A stretch of DNA of 64,000 nt from Liopterus haemorrhoidalis (GCA_963971575.1 OZ020622.1:14918279-14982278); one strand, 5' to 3'. Positions 1 through 11,537 are shown, counted from the first letter of the stretch. Notes: generated by a model from the sequence alone, not told the origin. A program made the numbers and translations.

Positions 1-227
1 CCTACGACCGAACGACCGACCGACCTGTGTCTCGGGATCATGTTTACAGTTCATATATTGCAAGAACCGGCTCTAAGCGACGTTCTACCTACGAACTAAC
101 GACCGACCTGTGTCTCGGAAACATGTTTACTTAACCGGACCACTGAGCCGGATCAATGAACCGGCTCAACAAACTGAACGACCTCCACTGATCCGGTTCC
201 GCAAACTGCGCCGAAATTCCCATCTCT
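1..227. repeat. Possible DNA transposon end, cut by window edge
   Basis: This GC-richer block holds two imperfect direct copies of a segment reading ACGACCGACCTGTGTCTCGG (about 16-35 and 101-118) and stops abruptly at ATTCCCATCTCTAG. That terminus, read on the other strand as CTAGAGATGGGAAT, resembles hAT termini. The other end lies outside the window, so no target duplication can be tested. Confidence 0.35.
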
Positions 228-772
228 AGTTTAGATGCAAATGGAGCACATTTTGAGCATTTGCTTTAATTATATTTTTTTTGTAACATTTTTTTTTTTA
301 ATATTTAAGTTTTTCTTATTTCTTTTTTCTTCGTAAAATTGAAAAAGAATTTTGTTGAAATAAAATTACGGTATTGTTTCCATGGTTTCTATTTATCTCA
401 GTCACATATGTGATTGTTGTAACAGGCAAAATATTAGTGGTTCCTACACGGTGGTACTGCATCGATTATCAAGCGATATACGTATCTTATCCAAAAATGG
501 TTGAGGCCTTTTTAGCTCTAAATGGGCCAACAATGCTGCCTTTAAAATTGTGCCGGACATTTACCTAACACCCTGTATGTTAATGTAATTCTATAATTGT
601 TTTTTTTTATGCAAGCAAATTAATTCCAGCGTCAAAGTACTAAATTTTTATGAAACAGGGTCCAGGTAAACTAACAATCCACTAATGACAGTAGGAAAAG
701 CCAAAATTTAAACATTAAAATTCATAACTTAAATTAAAACAATGGATATTAATGATGTAATTAGTTAAATTC
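228..772. other. No recognisable feature
   Basis: AT-rich sequence with T homopolymers at 266-345. A 64-codon open frame at 374-568 shows no family resemblance. Nothing else is supported here. Confidence 0.5.
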
Positions 773-912
773 TCACTTGTTTGGTTGTAGAACTGTGGCT
801 GGTCCAAAGGGGTTGTAGGCGTAGCTCAGGAACACAGTAACATTTGCGGGAAACTCCTGTTTTGTCATTTCCACCGCACCTCGCACCTCGCTCCAATTGT
901 ACGAATTATTAT
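773..912 (-). CDS. Candidate 3'-terminal exon of an unrecognised host gene
   Basis: On the minus strand a pyrimidine-rich tract ends in TTCTTTCAG at about 913-921. It is followed by 140 nt that stay open for 45 codons to a TGA at 773-775. The first two bases complete a split codon. Base composition is clearly more balanced than the flanks. The predicted C-terminus contains NWSEV, EFPANVTVFLSYAYN and PFGPATVLQPN, with an Asn-X-Thr sequon, and reads like an ordered extracellular or lumenal protein rather than random AT-rich translation. I do not recognise the family. No upstream exon is visible because the 5' direction runs into repeats from about 1.3 kb. No clear AATAAA is seen downstream. This is the only stretch in the window that looks like host coding sequence; it could also be a fragment of an unknown transposon gene. 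Confidence 0.45.
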
Positions 913-1345
913 CTGAAAGAATTATTAAAATATGTTGATAGATAGAAAGTCTAATTATAAGTTTAATTAACGTTTCATTATTTATAAAAACTCATTGAAA
1001 TATGTATCTACAACCTGTGTGCAGGTATGTACATGTAGATGTTATATAATATCGTCGCAATGAATATTGATACATATGAAAGTGTTGGACATTTGCCACC
1101 GGGATGTAATATATGATGAGGTTAACGCATCGCCTATCTTCAGAGACCAAGTGCGTGTGTCTCTCAATAAGACTGACCCAATTTTCATTTAAAGTAAAGA
1201 AGTAACTGAACGCAACCATAGACAATTGTTAACTATGGGATGTGCATAGACCATGGCAAATAAACTGGAACATTTCATTATTTTTCAAATATCTATGCAC
1301 TACATTCACAATAATTGCCAGCACTAATGGGCGCCCACAGTAATA

Positions 1346-1374
1346 CCCTTTTCACACTAGAACTTTAAGACGAG
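1346..1374. repeat. Solitary terminus of the 598-bp MITE family
   Basis: The sequence matches the first ~29 bases of the MITE that begins at 1676, including the preceding TA, then diverges. It is either a truncated copy or a local duplication of that end. Confidence 0.7.
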
Positions 1375-1470
1375 AAAGACTTCAAAAGAACACGCAATTT
1401 AATTTATGCCAACTTGTACAACAATAATTTTTTATTTTAAACAAAATAAGACTCTAGCTCTTATAGTTAT

Positions 1471-1644
1471 GGCCTCAGTTGTCAAAAGCCGCAATTGTGA
1501 ACGGCCCGAATTGTCCATCGCCTCAGTTGTTAATGGCCTCAGTTGTGCAAAGCCCCAATTGTGTACGGCCCGAATTGTCCATCGCCCCAGTTGTTAATGG
1601 CCCCAGTTGTGAAAAGCCCCAATTGTGAACGGCCCGAATTGTTT
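1471..1644. repeat. GC-rich minisatellite, 16-bp subunit, 64-bp higher-order unit
   Basis: A 16-bp motif of the form GGCCYCARTTGTNNAN is repeated without gaps. Four variant subunits form a 64-bp unit that recurs about 2.7 times, starting near 1471, 1535 and 1599. The array is much richer in GC than its flanks and lies between a solitary MITE end and a complete copy of the same MITE. Confidence 0.85.
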
Positions 1645-1675
1645 ACGCAGAGGCGGATCCACATACGGGCTAATA

Positions 1676-2273
1676 CCCTTTTCACACTAGAACTTTAAGA
1701 CGAGTGAACTTAAAGTTCATCGATGTTTAACATCGGTATGCTTTCACACTTGATGTTTAAATCTCTGGTGCTGTCATCAGCTACAGTAATTTTGTCCTTA
1801 AGTTACCGTCATGAAATTACCAGTTTTGAACTGTCTGTGCAGACGCACATTTTGAATTATTATAAAGAAATATGGATATTTCATTTCATTCTACAATAAA
1901 GACACTACAATAAAGAATATATTACACCTGTATTAACATGTAAGTCGACACATTTTATCTCAATTATTGCAGCTCTGTATTTTATTAAACACATTATTAA
2001 AATAAATAATTTTATTATAACAATAAGTATAAACTTCTTATAACGTCGATATAATACAGTATTCTTGTTTATGATAATATAAAATGTTGACAGCACAAAT
2101 TCAAGGAGTATTTTTTTATAATAGAAATTAAGTTGGTAATGCGGACGATGTTTAAGACGCAGATCTCTGTCTTAAACATCGCTTGTATTTAGACGAGGCT
2201 ATACGGTTTCACATTAGCGTTTAAAGATACAATCACTTTAACATCCGATCTTAAAGTTCTAGTGTGAAAAGGG
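1676..2273. mobile_element. 598-bp MITE, copy 1
   Basis: Termini are CCCTTTTCACACTAGAACTTT and its inverted complement, each flanked by TA (1674-1675 and 2274-2275). The inverted ends continue imperfectly for about 60 bp. There is no credible coding sequence. A second copy of exactly the same length, in opposite orientation, lies at 21814-22411. The flanking words (GGCGGATCCACATACGGG on the left, GGGGCAAGGAGAGGCACTTCC on the right) suggest it landed in an older GC-rich element. Confidence 0.88.
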
Positions 2274-3640
2274 TATTCAGGGGCAAGGAGAGGCACTTCC
2301 CTCCCCTCTGGGTTCCCAACTTTTAAGTGTTTTATTCCAAACCCGTATGCCTTTTTGTTATCAAATGTATTAATTATATTTTTGTCAATTTTATATTATA
2401 ACTATTTTTATTATGTCAATTTTATATTTGATATCAAATTTTAGTTCATGCACATTTACTTGTTTCAAGTTTGCGTCAAGTGGCGTCCAACACTGGAGCA
2501 CCTCGGGCCTCGGAAAGGGTAAGCAAGGACCTGGGAAGACAGTAACACCACCCCCAACCCCCGGAAAACGAAAATTACGGGCCCGAAGGCAATAAAAAAA
2601 TTCATAAGTGTAATAGTTCATTCATAGTTTGGTTGCTGGTTGCTGAAAGCTTAGTTGAGTTTAACCATTTGACTAAACTCTGTTACAATATAACAATCCC
2701 ATAAGTAACCATATCAACTATTTTCTGACCTTTAGGCTATAGTTAACTAAGCTTTCAGAAACCGGCCCTTAGAGTTCATTTAAAAAAAGTAAAAAGAAAC
2801 TTTTTTTAACCAAATCACTTTGTGAATCTTCATTTATTTAGATTGTGTTATTTAATGAAATATTACTTTTTCAGTGTTAAAATTAACACTACTTTAACAC
2901 AATTTAATCAGTATGTAAGTGTAAACTTTACGCTAAATTTAACCAAATAAATTGAGGTACAAAAAAAGTCAATATAGTATATCTAAAATAAAACGCTGAA
3001 GAAGATCTAGGAAGGAATAAAGTGTAGAAAATAAAAAAGTGATAGGGAGAAGAGAAATCACCTAGAGTTAGACGTAAAAAGTAAGACACAAAATAGAAAG
3101 ATTTGAAAAAAAAATGTGGCGACGTTGTCTCGTGGAAGATGTAAAGAAATATAAATAAAACTAAATACAAATAAAGCCCGACACCAGATATGGTAAAAGA
3201 CCTCTTCGATTAAGTAAGTAAGTAAATATCTCTCAAAATCACCCTCACCTAAATTGAAAACAAGACTGGCAACTATGAATTAAAAAAATAAAATAAAGCG
3301 TACTTTGGCCATTAATGGCTTAATTTTTTTTAAATTTAATATACGTGTTTCTCACTATTAACCATGTGTTATTTGTTTTATAAGTATTTTATTACTACCG
3401 ATGATATATTTTTCTTCGATACTTTAAAAATAAATATCTAATGTAATTAAAAAAATAGGTTAATTCACAGCGTATAATAATATAATAAAATAAATGAACA
3501 CTCCTGAACTCCTAACTGAACTGAAGTGTTGAGTGTAGTGTGGTGTGGTGCGTAACTCGGTTCGCAACTATTTAAAAAAAATAAAATAAATAAATATTTT
3601 TAATTAAAAAAAAAAATACACGCACTATCTTAGCTATAAA
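2274..3640. other. Mostly featureless AT-rich sequence with one short MITE-like block
   Basis: A GC-rich island at 2476-2590 is not identified. At about 2636-2768 there is a short inverted-repeat unit whose right end AAGCTTTCAGAAACCGGCC and internal words (AACAATCCCATAAGTAACCATA) recur at 53466-53562. The rest, including T-runs and a GTGTGGTGTGGTG tract at 3537-3551, supports no gene. Confidence 0.45.
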
Positions 3641-4182
3641 TACAAAAAATCCATAACATTATTAGCCATAATGCTTGCCATGAATTAAAAAAAATAATTA
3701 CTTTTGTCAAAAACACAAAAAATGCAATATTTTTCAAAAGCACAATCTGATCAAAAATTCCTCTCGTTCGTTTCCGGCTCAAATCAATGTACATTACCTG
3801 TAATTTTTTCAGATTTTTAGTTTCACCCTTTTGAGTAAAAGGAGATGGGACAAGAACTTTTTTAGCACATTTCTGCCTTTTATTAAAAGAAATGAATTTC
3901 AAAAAACTACTTATCGTTTCTAAATCTATGTCTTAACAGCTTTCTTTTGATACCACACAATAATTGTATTTTAAATATTATATTTTAATTAAATACATAT
4001 TTGTTAATATTTATCTTGAGATGTGTTTTTTTGAACGCTCAGTATTTTTGCTATATGTGGGTCAAAGAGTTGTATAAGCATGCCAAATTTCAACTTTCTA
4101 CGTTAAGCCGTTAGGCTACAATTTCTACCGTACAGACAGACATACAGACATACATACATACAGACATATGAGTGACGTTATA

Positions 4183-5201
4183 GTAAAGGAGAATTTATTT
4201 GACAGATGGATCGATTGAGAACCGATTAAGAAATATATATCTATTTCACACAGTTTTATGTCAGATGTCAAGAACGTATTTCTGCTTCTTACTGTAACTT
4301 ACGTTCATAATTTTTATCTTTTTACCGACCACCAACATATATAAGGTAGGTATTGTGATCATACCGATTTTGACATTTCGAGATTTCGATGTATCTCCAC
4401 GAATTGAGGTCCCTACATAACGTTTTGACTATTTTTAGCATGATGTCTGTCGGTCTGTCTGTCCGTCCGTCTGTCTGTCTGTCCGTCTGTCTGTCCGTCT
4501 GTCCGTCTGTCTGTGTACACGTGCTGAGCAAATTCGGCTAAAAGGATTTTTATGAAACTGCATATTTAATCTTTTGACATCAATGACACGAATTGATCAA
4601 CTTTTGGTAAAAATCAGTTGACTAGAAATGGGAGTTTATTCGTGTCGATTTTAAGATTTTTGCGAATATTTAGCAACGGAAAAATATTTCGAGAAAATTT
4701 ATTGAACGAAAGTTGCTATAAAAGCAAAAAACAATAACTTTTATTTGAGACGTTTTTTGATAAAACGAAAAATAATTTCTGTAAAATTTTTTCATACATA
4801 TGTATATGTAACATTTCCATGGTTCCAAAAATAATATCTCTGTTAGAAAATATTAGGCCAAGTTATTTCTACTCTGCTGCTAGAATGTATTTTAGACAAG
4901 TACTTTATGATGGCAGTCGGTCCTGTGGTGGCAACAGCTAATTTTTTGTTATATCATAATATGGTAACTTCAACGTATGTCTCTTTGTATACACGCGCGC
5001 GCTTTCATCTCTGGGCGGTCGCTAATGATCTTTCCTTCTCTATGAGTGAAACAAATTGTATCTCTTTCTCTATTTCTAGCTTTGTCTGTGAACAAATGAT
5101 AAGGCTCTATTCAAAACTGGAAATTTTATTGCTATAGTTCTTTCCCATTGAACCATATGCTTTAATTAACCGTCATCTGTCAACTAAAGTCTCCTTTATT
5201 G
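4183..5201. mobile_element. TA-flanked inverted-repeat element (J) inserted in family A
   Basis: The left end GTAAAGGAGAATTTATTTGA pairs imperfectly with a right end near 5168-5201 (CATCTGTCAACTAAAGTCTCC). TA dinucleotides flank both ends at 4181-4182 and 5202-5203. Outside it, family A continues in register. Most of its interior is a later family B insertion. Confidence 0.55.
4320..4943 (-). mobile_element. Family B element with (TCTG/TCCG) microsatellite
   Basis: This minus-strand copy is near full length. One end carries TACCGACCACCAACATAT and the other CAGTCGGTCCTGTGGTGGC. A TCTG/TCCG microsatellite (4443-4513) is followed by TGTACACGTGCTGAGCAAA. The same order of parts is seen at 14441-15062. 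The open frame across the microsatellite is an artefact of the simple repeat. Confidence 0.8.
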
Positions 5202-5244
5202 TATAAGGGTGTTTTGGTAGTCATACCTACAAAACACTAAAAAC

Positions 5245-6280
5245 AATATAGCCAATTTTATTAATATAGGTTTCCAGATACAGTGATTTGGTTGCGTAAA
5301 CCAGTACGAGCACGAGCCTCTTAAAAAGTTAGCAGTATTAAATTAAGAAAATAGACATTGTAATGGCTTTAATGATTTGAATCCATTACAGTTTTTTTAT
5401 GCAACTTTTACTGAAACATTTGATGTGACAAATTGTGTGTTCAGATCGTGAGAAAAAATGTTTCTATCCTACTTGGTTTAAAATTGGCGTCAGGCTCTAA
5501 TTACAACTGACTCTTATACGGTTGATAAGAAAGTGAGACCTAAGACACAAGGTCGAACAAACATGAGGTCAACTTTAAGATTCAAGACTAAAGAAAGTTC
5601 AATTTATTTTATTAAATCATAAAGTATATTGAGTTGAAAGTTGCATACATGAAAAAACCATAAATAAATCTGCGTCAAATTTATTAGATGCTGATGATAA
5701 AAAATGACAAAAGTAAGTGGTGGGGATGGTCTATTGCTCCCTTCAAGAGACGCGTGACACACGCATGCCTCATGTCAAATACCGTGTGAAACTTTCTATC
5801 TTTTTTTTTAACTTGTAAAGTATAATTTAAATTAAATAATTCTGTTTTGTTAACAATTTTAATGACTTCATTTAATTTATTTTTCATTCCCTGAATGTTT
5901 ACATGCCATTAGATTAATTGTTACATTGCGCTGGGTATTTTTTGGGGGGCCTGTTGCATATCAAGTATGTGGCAATTTTTAAAAAACAAAACATGTTTCG
6001 CAAGTATTGTAATTGTATTGTAGTGTTCGCCAGTTCATATGCTAATTGCCGAATTTTGATATTTAAATTTATATTGTACAAATGTCATCTGGTTGATATG
6101 TTCAATATTTGTTCTTGCTATGTAGACCAGAACTGCAAATAAAAGTAATGGAAAATGGCCCCGATACTTTCTTCTTTTTATTTAATCTGTTACACCATGT
6201 CCGGGCAAATATATAGGGTGTTTTTGGGAACTGTTTTGGGAAAACTTTTTAGTCTGTTGTATAGAAAATATTTTATCTAT
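5245..6280. other. No recognisable gene
   Basis: AT-rich sequence. Short open frames at 5684-5887 and 5918-6142 have no recognisable similarity and no supporting signals. Confidence 0.5.
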
Positions 6281-6282
6281 AG

Positions 6283-6594
6283 TGCGTTCAAAGGTGAGTT
6301 TGCAGTATAGCTCTTATGGCAAATGGGAGCGGTGTTGCCAAATGTTGTAAAAGTGTCAAATGTGTCAATTATAATAATATGAAAAACTCGTATGATTTAC
6401 AAAAATCAACTCTTATAAAACTCAAAATAACACTCAACAAAAACAAATGGCCATTTGTAGAATACTGCGTCTTCACAGATCAGCTGGCAACGTCGACAAG
6501 CAAGAAAAGGATAGCGTCATTGTGTAAACCCATTAGAGAGTATGAAAAAGAACTACTCCATATGTCCTGTACTGCAAACTCACCTTTGAACGCA
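6283..6594. mobile_element. 312-bp MITE-like unit with perfect 25-bp inverted repeats
   Basis: TGCGTTCAAAGGTGAGTTTG at the left (6283-6307, 25 bp in all) is the exact complement of 6570-6594. The TGCGTTCAAAG terminus is close to that of the TTA-flanked MITE at 18600-19165, so the two may be related. The 114-codon open frame at 6316-6660 runs across the right inverted repeat and is not treated as a gene. Confidence 0.7.
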
Positions 6595-6830
6595 ATATAT
6601 AATATAATACGGCCAACGGAGTCGCCGAGCGCATTAAATCGCAGCAGTTTGGACTGGTGAAGACAGTCTTGATTGTGCGGCAAAATTAATGTTGACAACA
6701 TGCCTACATTTTTAAACATACGTTCGTTTTTAAAAAATGGTATAAGAAAAAATTCCCACATTTTACCGCAAAACGGGAAAATTCCCGCCAGTTGGCAACA
6801 CTGTATGTAATATCAGTTTGATGAGCGTAT

Positions 6831-7672
6831 TGACGTCATATAAATAGACTCGCTCTATGCCTTAGCATTGTTTGTTACGAAGCCAAGACAACAAGTTGCC
6901 TAATTTACATTTATTTTGTTCAACTATCGATAGGAAAAACGCCGGTCTCATATAGTGTTTATGATTGTTTTGTTGTGTTATTTTTTCTATTTTACTATTT
7001 TACCTTTCCATCATCTTTCAGCTTTTAATAATATTGCCGTAAATTGCATTTTAAGAGTTGTGAACTGTATTTCAACTATTTAGCATTTTAAATACTAAAA
7101 AGTAATATTTAATTAAAATATTATGTATAGTTTTTCCTTAAAAAAAGTATTTGTATTCTACTGAAACCTCGAATACATCAGAAAAGTATTTTACCCAGCA
7201 CTGATTAAAGATATACATCTTTATAATTTGTCAGATAAATTTTAATTTATCATGGAATAAATGATGTAATATATGCCCGTTTTAAATTTAGAAAGTGTCT
7301 GAAGCATTGCTAGATAGACAAGGAATTAATTTATTTTTATATTAACAAAATTGTCCACTGTACATTTTAAATTCAGGGCCTACTAGACATTTTTTTTTTC
7401 GATCATATTGTATTTTAAATGTATGTAATTTAAAAACCTATATATTTGACTAATTGCATAAGTACCAAAGACGATAAAAGTGAAATTAAAAAAAAATACT
7501 AATTATCTTAAAAATATACTAATAAATTTAATTTAATAGTATTTATGAAATTTATTTTATTAAAATTTGCAGTTTACTGTTTTCAAAAAACAATATTTTT
7601 ATTTGCAATTCTTATCGACAAAACATTGATGTTAGCAATGAGGTTTTATGGCGTATGGTTTATATGACGTCA
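6831..7672. repeat. Possible element bounded by a 14-bp inverted repeat containing TGACGTCA
   Basis: TGACGTCATATAAA at 6831-6844 is the exact inverse of 7659-7672, and the outer flanks are also partly complementary (GAGCGTAT against ACCATACGCC). The interior is AT-rich with no gene. The repeat could be chance plus a short palindrome. Confidence 0.3.
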
Positions 7673-7978
7673 TTGGATGTTAGCAACACGCACAACTCTT
7701 CGGGGCACCCTCCCGCTCCTCGCCTAAGAGGGTGTTGGCTTCACAACACATCGCCCTCGTTCAGTCTCTATATTAAGTCCATTCTACATTATACTTTTTT
7801 CAATACTTTTTTCAATACTATCCAACTCTGACGTCATTTCAACTTTTGATACTACAGAATATAGTGGGGGAAAAAAATAAGAGACAGTGATAAATTTTAT
7901 ATCTTCCATCTCTTATTACTTTTCATTGCCAACTTACAAATTTTTAGGTTCAGATGGCAGACAACAATTTGGTTATAG

Positions 7979-8634
7979 TAAAGTGACCATTTTTTGTCAA
8001 ATATAAAACCAGGACATTTAAAATAGTCCAAGTATAGGCGCGTGCAATAGGAGAGGGGTCCTTGGGTCCTGACCCCCCCCCCAGGAACAAAAAAATCATA
8101 TACTTAATAAAAACTAAGCTACTGAAAATAAAATCATCTCTTTTGTTGATAAAAAACAAATCATAGTCAAAATGCAATTAACATATAAGACCACCCCTAC
8201 CCGTAAAGCGGCAATAATAAATTTTATATTGTTTATCGGATATTTTTTAGAAATAGACCCCCCTCTCAGTTAATTTTTCTAGGAGCGCGCCTGCTCAGTC
8301 AACATGAAGAAAACTGGGTATCGTAGATTATATATAATACATAAAATATTGCAGAATAAGCTTAGTTTTTTGGTCTTTAAGTGAAAAAATAAAATGTACT
8401 TCTTTTATTTATATTGTAGATTAAGAAAGTAATTTTGAAAAGGCCGCTATACTGCTGAGCCGTATTTTGTGTTTAAATTTACGCGCGTACTGAAAGATTA
8501 TTCGATCTTTTGAAAAATTAATGATTTTGGATTTTGTGTCCCTAAACTGTACTGGTTATATTTCACGACTAACCAGGACCAATGACCAGAAAAACAGTAC
8601 AGTACTGGTAAAACCAGGACGAATGGTCACTTTA
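7979..8634. mobile_element. Non-autonomous hAT-like element
   Basis: The ends are TAAAGTGACCATT and its complement, AATGGTCACTTTA. They are flanked by a 7-bp direct repeat GTTATAG (7972-7978 and 8635-8641). Near the right end ACCAGGAC words recur inverted to those at the left. An inner segment (about 8036-8295) bounded by TAGGCGCGTGCA and GCGCGCCTG may be a nested insertion. No transposase is present. Confidence 0.6.
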
Positions 8635-8641
8635 GTTATAG

Positions 8642-9771
8642 TAAACCAATTTATAAATATTGTTTAATTGTGCTAAGTTTATATTTAATTATATGTTCTA
8701 AATAAACTTCTTATCAACTTAATAAACTACTAAAAGTTAAGTTGTAAACAAAAACTAAAAAGTTGGTGTTGGTACGACTGAAAAGTACAGAACTGTCAAT
8801 CAAAAATTTGACCGGGGGTAGTATGGGATGATGATTTATGATTCTAGTTATGATGTAGGCATTTTCTACCTGTATGCCAAATTTCAACTCGGTACCATAT
8901 CTGGAAGTGGGTTAGAATTTCCGGACATATCCACAAATATTCTCTTTTATATATAAAGATTTATAAATTCAATTATAATATCTGCCAGATACATTGCGCA
9001 AGAGCTCGTCCCTTTTACTATTGGACTTGATAGAAGGTTAATTAAAAAAAGCATTTTATTTCCGTTGCAAAATCTGACACCTGGTTAATTCGCCACTGAT
9101 GAAGCCTAAGGTATGAAAACTTAATTAACAAATATTTCTCAAAATTGTCCTTGAAATGGAAGATTTTTTGTAAGTGGGCCATGTTTGCGTTCGGAATTGT
9201 GATGCAACAATGACTTGTAGATTATTGATGGATCAGCGATTAGCACAGATGTATTGCAGCATCTTGACCTTTCTCTACGTACACGAAGTTGTCCGCAGGA
9301 GTTCATCACCCACCCAAGGCAATACTTTCATTGAGTCAAGAGAAAAAACAGTAAATACCTTCATTAAAATATGTCATAATTTTTAATTAATTGTTTCCTT
9401 TGATCTAAATGGTCGTAGCTCGCCATGAGAATATTTTAGTTGTTTACGAAATTTTCCTTTAGGCAATGACTCTTTCAGGGGTATTGTTTAATTTTGTCTT
9501 TTTTCATGATGACCCAAGATATTTCTTATGAAACATCACCTTGGCTGGACGGTGCTGGACGATGGACCAATTTCTCTTTAAAATCAAAACGTGTTTTTGA
9601 AGGACGCAGTAAGGCATTACACTCCGAACATCATTACTGCATCTATAGACAATAAAAATTCCTCACCAGCATAATGAATGCACTAGAGTTAACGCAAATA
9701 GAATATCAGGTTCGTAGAGAAGAAATGAGTGAATTTTGTTATCTCGGCAGTATCTTTAGGCGGTACTAAAA
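8642..9771. other. No gene; a LINE-like 3' tail is possible at 8860-8962
   Basis: The words ATGCCAAATTTCAACTCGGT followed by a run ending ATATATAAAGATT resemble 3' ends of insect non-LTR elements. The resemblance is general and not tested. The moderately GC-balanced stretch 9170-9350 holds a 70-codon open frame that I do not recognise. Confidence 0.35.
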
Positions 9772-9832
9772 AATTGATGTTAAGTGTGAATTTTCACACA
9801 TTTCAGGGTTTTGTAGGTATTTAATAAGTGTA
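9772..9832 (-). repeat. Terminal fragment of family A
   Basis: Contains TTTTCACACATTTCAGGG followed by TTTTGTAGGTATTTAATAAG, the outer 60 bp of the family A 3' end. The rest of that element is absent. Confidence 0.75.
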
Positions 9833-9921
9833 AGAAGCCAACATAATACTGGATGTCTAGGAATATTTGTTCAACAGTTTTATGATAAACATTTTTATTC
9901 GTTATTTGAGTACTAAACTTC

Positions 9922-10293
9922 CCCAGCAAACATTTTTCTACGGGCCAGTACTGGTAAAGCACATACTCCCCAGCATTGAAAGTAATGGGCCAGTACCCCG
10001 GTGTCCCCGGGGCCGTTACTGGCCCATTGATGTATCAGTTGCTGGCCCAGCAACGGTAAAGTGCAAAATAATCGCATTAGTTGCAAGATTTATTTCTGAT
10101 GGTTTTAAGTAAAAAGTATGAGTGAAGAAGAGTGCTTATAAAATGCTGGTAAAGTACTTCGTATAGGCGGAATGCGAAATACAAATGTGAAGTACATTAT
10201 TAATACTGGCGTTACACTTACTTTTGGTGCCAGTAATTTACCAGCATAAAAACAGTTTGCCAGCATTCGGCCGTTAGTTGAATGTTTGCTGGG
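9922..10293. mobile_element. 372-bp MITE (F), copy 1
   Basis: Ends are CCCAGCAAACAT and ATGTTTGCTGGG, flanked by TC on both sides. The interior is rich in CCAGTA/CCAGCA words and a CCCCGGTGTCCCCGGGG palindrome (10006-10022). A second copy of identical length lies inverted at 24295-24666. No open frame is shared convincingly, so it is non-autonomous. Confidence 0.87.
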
Positions 10294-10407
10294 TCCATTT
10301 AATTTTTTGTTAAGAAAATCTAAATAATTTGCCAAAAATCCCAGCATTTGCTTCGGTTTTAAGCCTTCATTAGATTAATAAGAAATATATTGATAAAAGG
10401 CTTCATT

Positions 10408-11537
10408 TTTAGGGTTTTGTAGGTATGACTAAAAAACTCTTATACCGTCATTTTGTCGTCTGTCTGTTTGTCTGTTCGGTAAAAAATGTAGCCAAACGGC
10501 TATACCTAGAGAGTTGAAATTTGGCATGCTTATACAACTCTTTGGCCCGCACATAGGAAAAATATTAAAACATCTAAAAAACATATCCCCCTAAAAATAT
10601 AAACAAATATGTGCTCATCGAAAAAAATATATTTTTTAAAAATTCTGAGTAGGGTATCAAATGAAAGCCCTTAGTATGTGGATCAACGATCAAAATTTTA
10701 TTTTTGCAAAATAAACTATTTTGATGTGGTTTTTGTCAAAATTGTGCAAAAAAAAAATTTGTCCCACACTCTGTAGCCCAGATGGTTTAAACTAAAATTC
10801 TGAAAAAATTCTAAGTAATGTACATTTGTGTGAATCGGAATAGTACAACAGGAATTTTTGATCAGATTTTCATTTCGGAAAATAAAGCATTTTTTGTGTT
10901 TTTTTGTTGACGATGCACAAAAGTTATAGTTATATAACATGTTATATTATAATGCGTATCCTAGTCTAATGGTTACGTTGATCGCTAGCTACCCAGGTTT
11001 CTAGGGTTCGCTCCCAGGCAGAGGAGCCAATTTTATTTTTTGTTGTTTTTTCATTTTTATTTTGTTAAAATTAATTTGTTAAAATTCTAGTTATATTTTG
11101 CGTTGCATTTAATTTTTAAGAACGTAAATTTAATAACCAATTGGAATTGTTGGAATTATATTTTAATTCTTTGTGTCATGTATACGAAACCAGAGGGGCG
11201 GAGCGTATGATTTAAAACAACCAATGGAAGCCATAGGCGCAATTTTCAAAATCATAATGAACCTTGCTATATATATATATAAAAAATACTGCACATATTT
11301 AGAAACCTAAATAATGGTATTAGATATTCGAAATAAGATTAACAAAAAAATATTTTAACATAAAATTTGTTTTTAAAGCTCTTAGATTAACAGACGATAA
11401 ATTATTTTAAAAAGATGGTTCATTTTGCGGTGATTACTACAAAGCAAAATTTGTCATACACACTCAGCATGCCGCCTTCACTTATTATATACCTGCGAAA
11501 CCCTGCAATGTGTGAAAATTCACACTTCACATAATTT
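10408..11537 (+). mobile_element. Family A element, complete copy
   Basis: This is the clearest full-length family A copy. Order of parts: left end TTTAGGGTTTTGTAGGTATG; a TCTG run (10457-10475); a conserved ~400-bp block with CAAACGGCTA, GAGTTGAAATTTGGCATG and TTTGATCAGATTTTC type words; a tRNA-like core at 10954-11028; a second conserved block with TGGAAGCCATAGGCGCAATT; and a right end ATACCTGCGAAACCCTGC plus GTGTGAAAATTCACAC. The two extremities are imperfect inverted repeats of each other (AGGGTTTTGTAGGTA against TACCTGCGAAACCCT). There is no protein-coding capacity. It ends in a region with no clear target duplication. Confidence 0.8.
10954..11028 (+). other. tRNA-like core of family A (A box and B box)
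   Basis: TCCTAGTCTAATGGTTACG matches an A-box region and GGGTTCGCTCCCAGG (11003-11018) a B-box/T-arm region, spaced about as in a tRNA. The part between them differs from the equivalent part of the other family A copies. A good cloverleaf and terminator are not evident, so it is not called a tRNA gene. Confidence 0.55.

Larger units (their letters stand above)
3642..5240 (-). mobile_element. Family A element, truncated and interrupted
   Basis: Family A is the commonest dispersed repeat here. This minus-strand copy keeps the conserved interior (AATCTGATCAAAAATTCC and CATGCCAAATTTCAACT type words) at 3740-4165 and the terminus CATACCTACAAAACACTAAAA at 5219-5239. It has lost its tRNA-like half. 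A second element (4183-5201) has inserted at a TA next to the microsatellite, and a family B copy lies inside that one, so three layers are visible. Confidence 0.7.

Noticed and set aside
6316..6660. 114-codon open frame
   Set aside because: It runs across the inverted repeat of a MITE-like unit, has no recognisable similarity and no gene signals.
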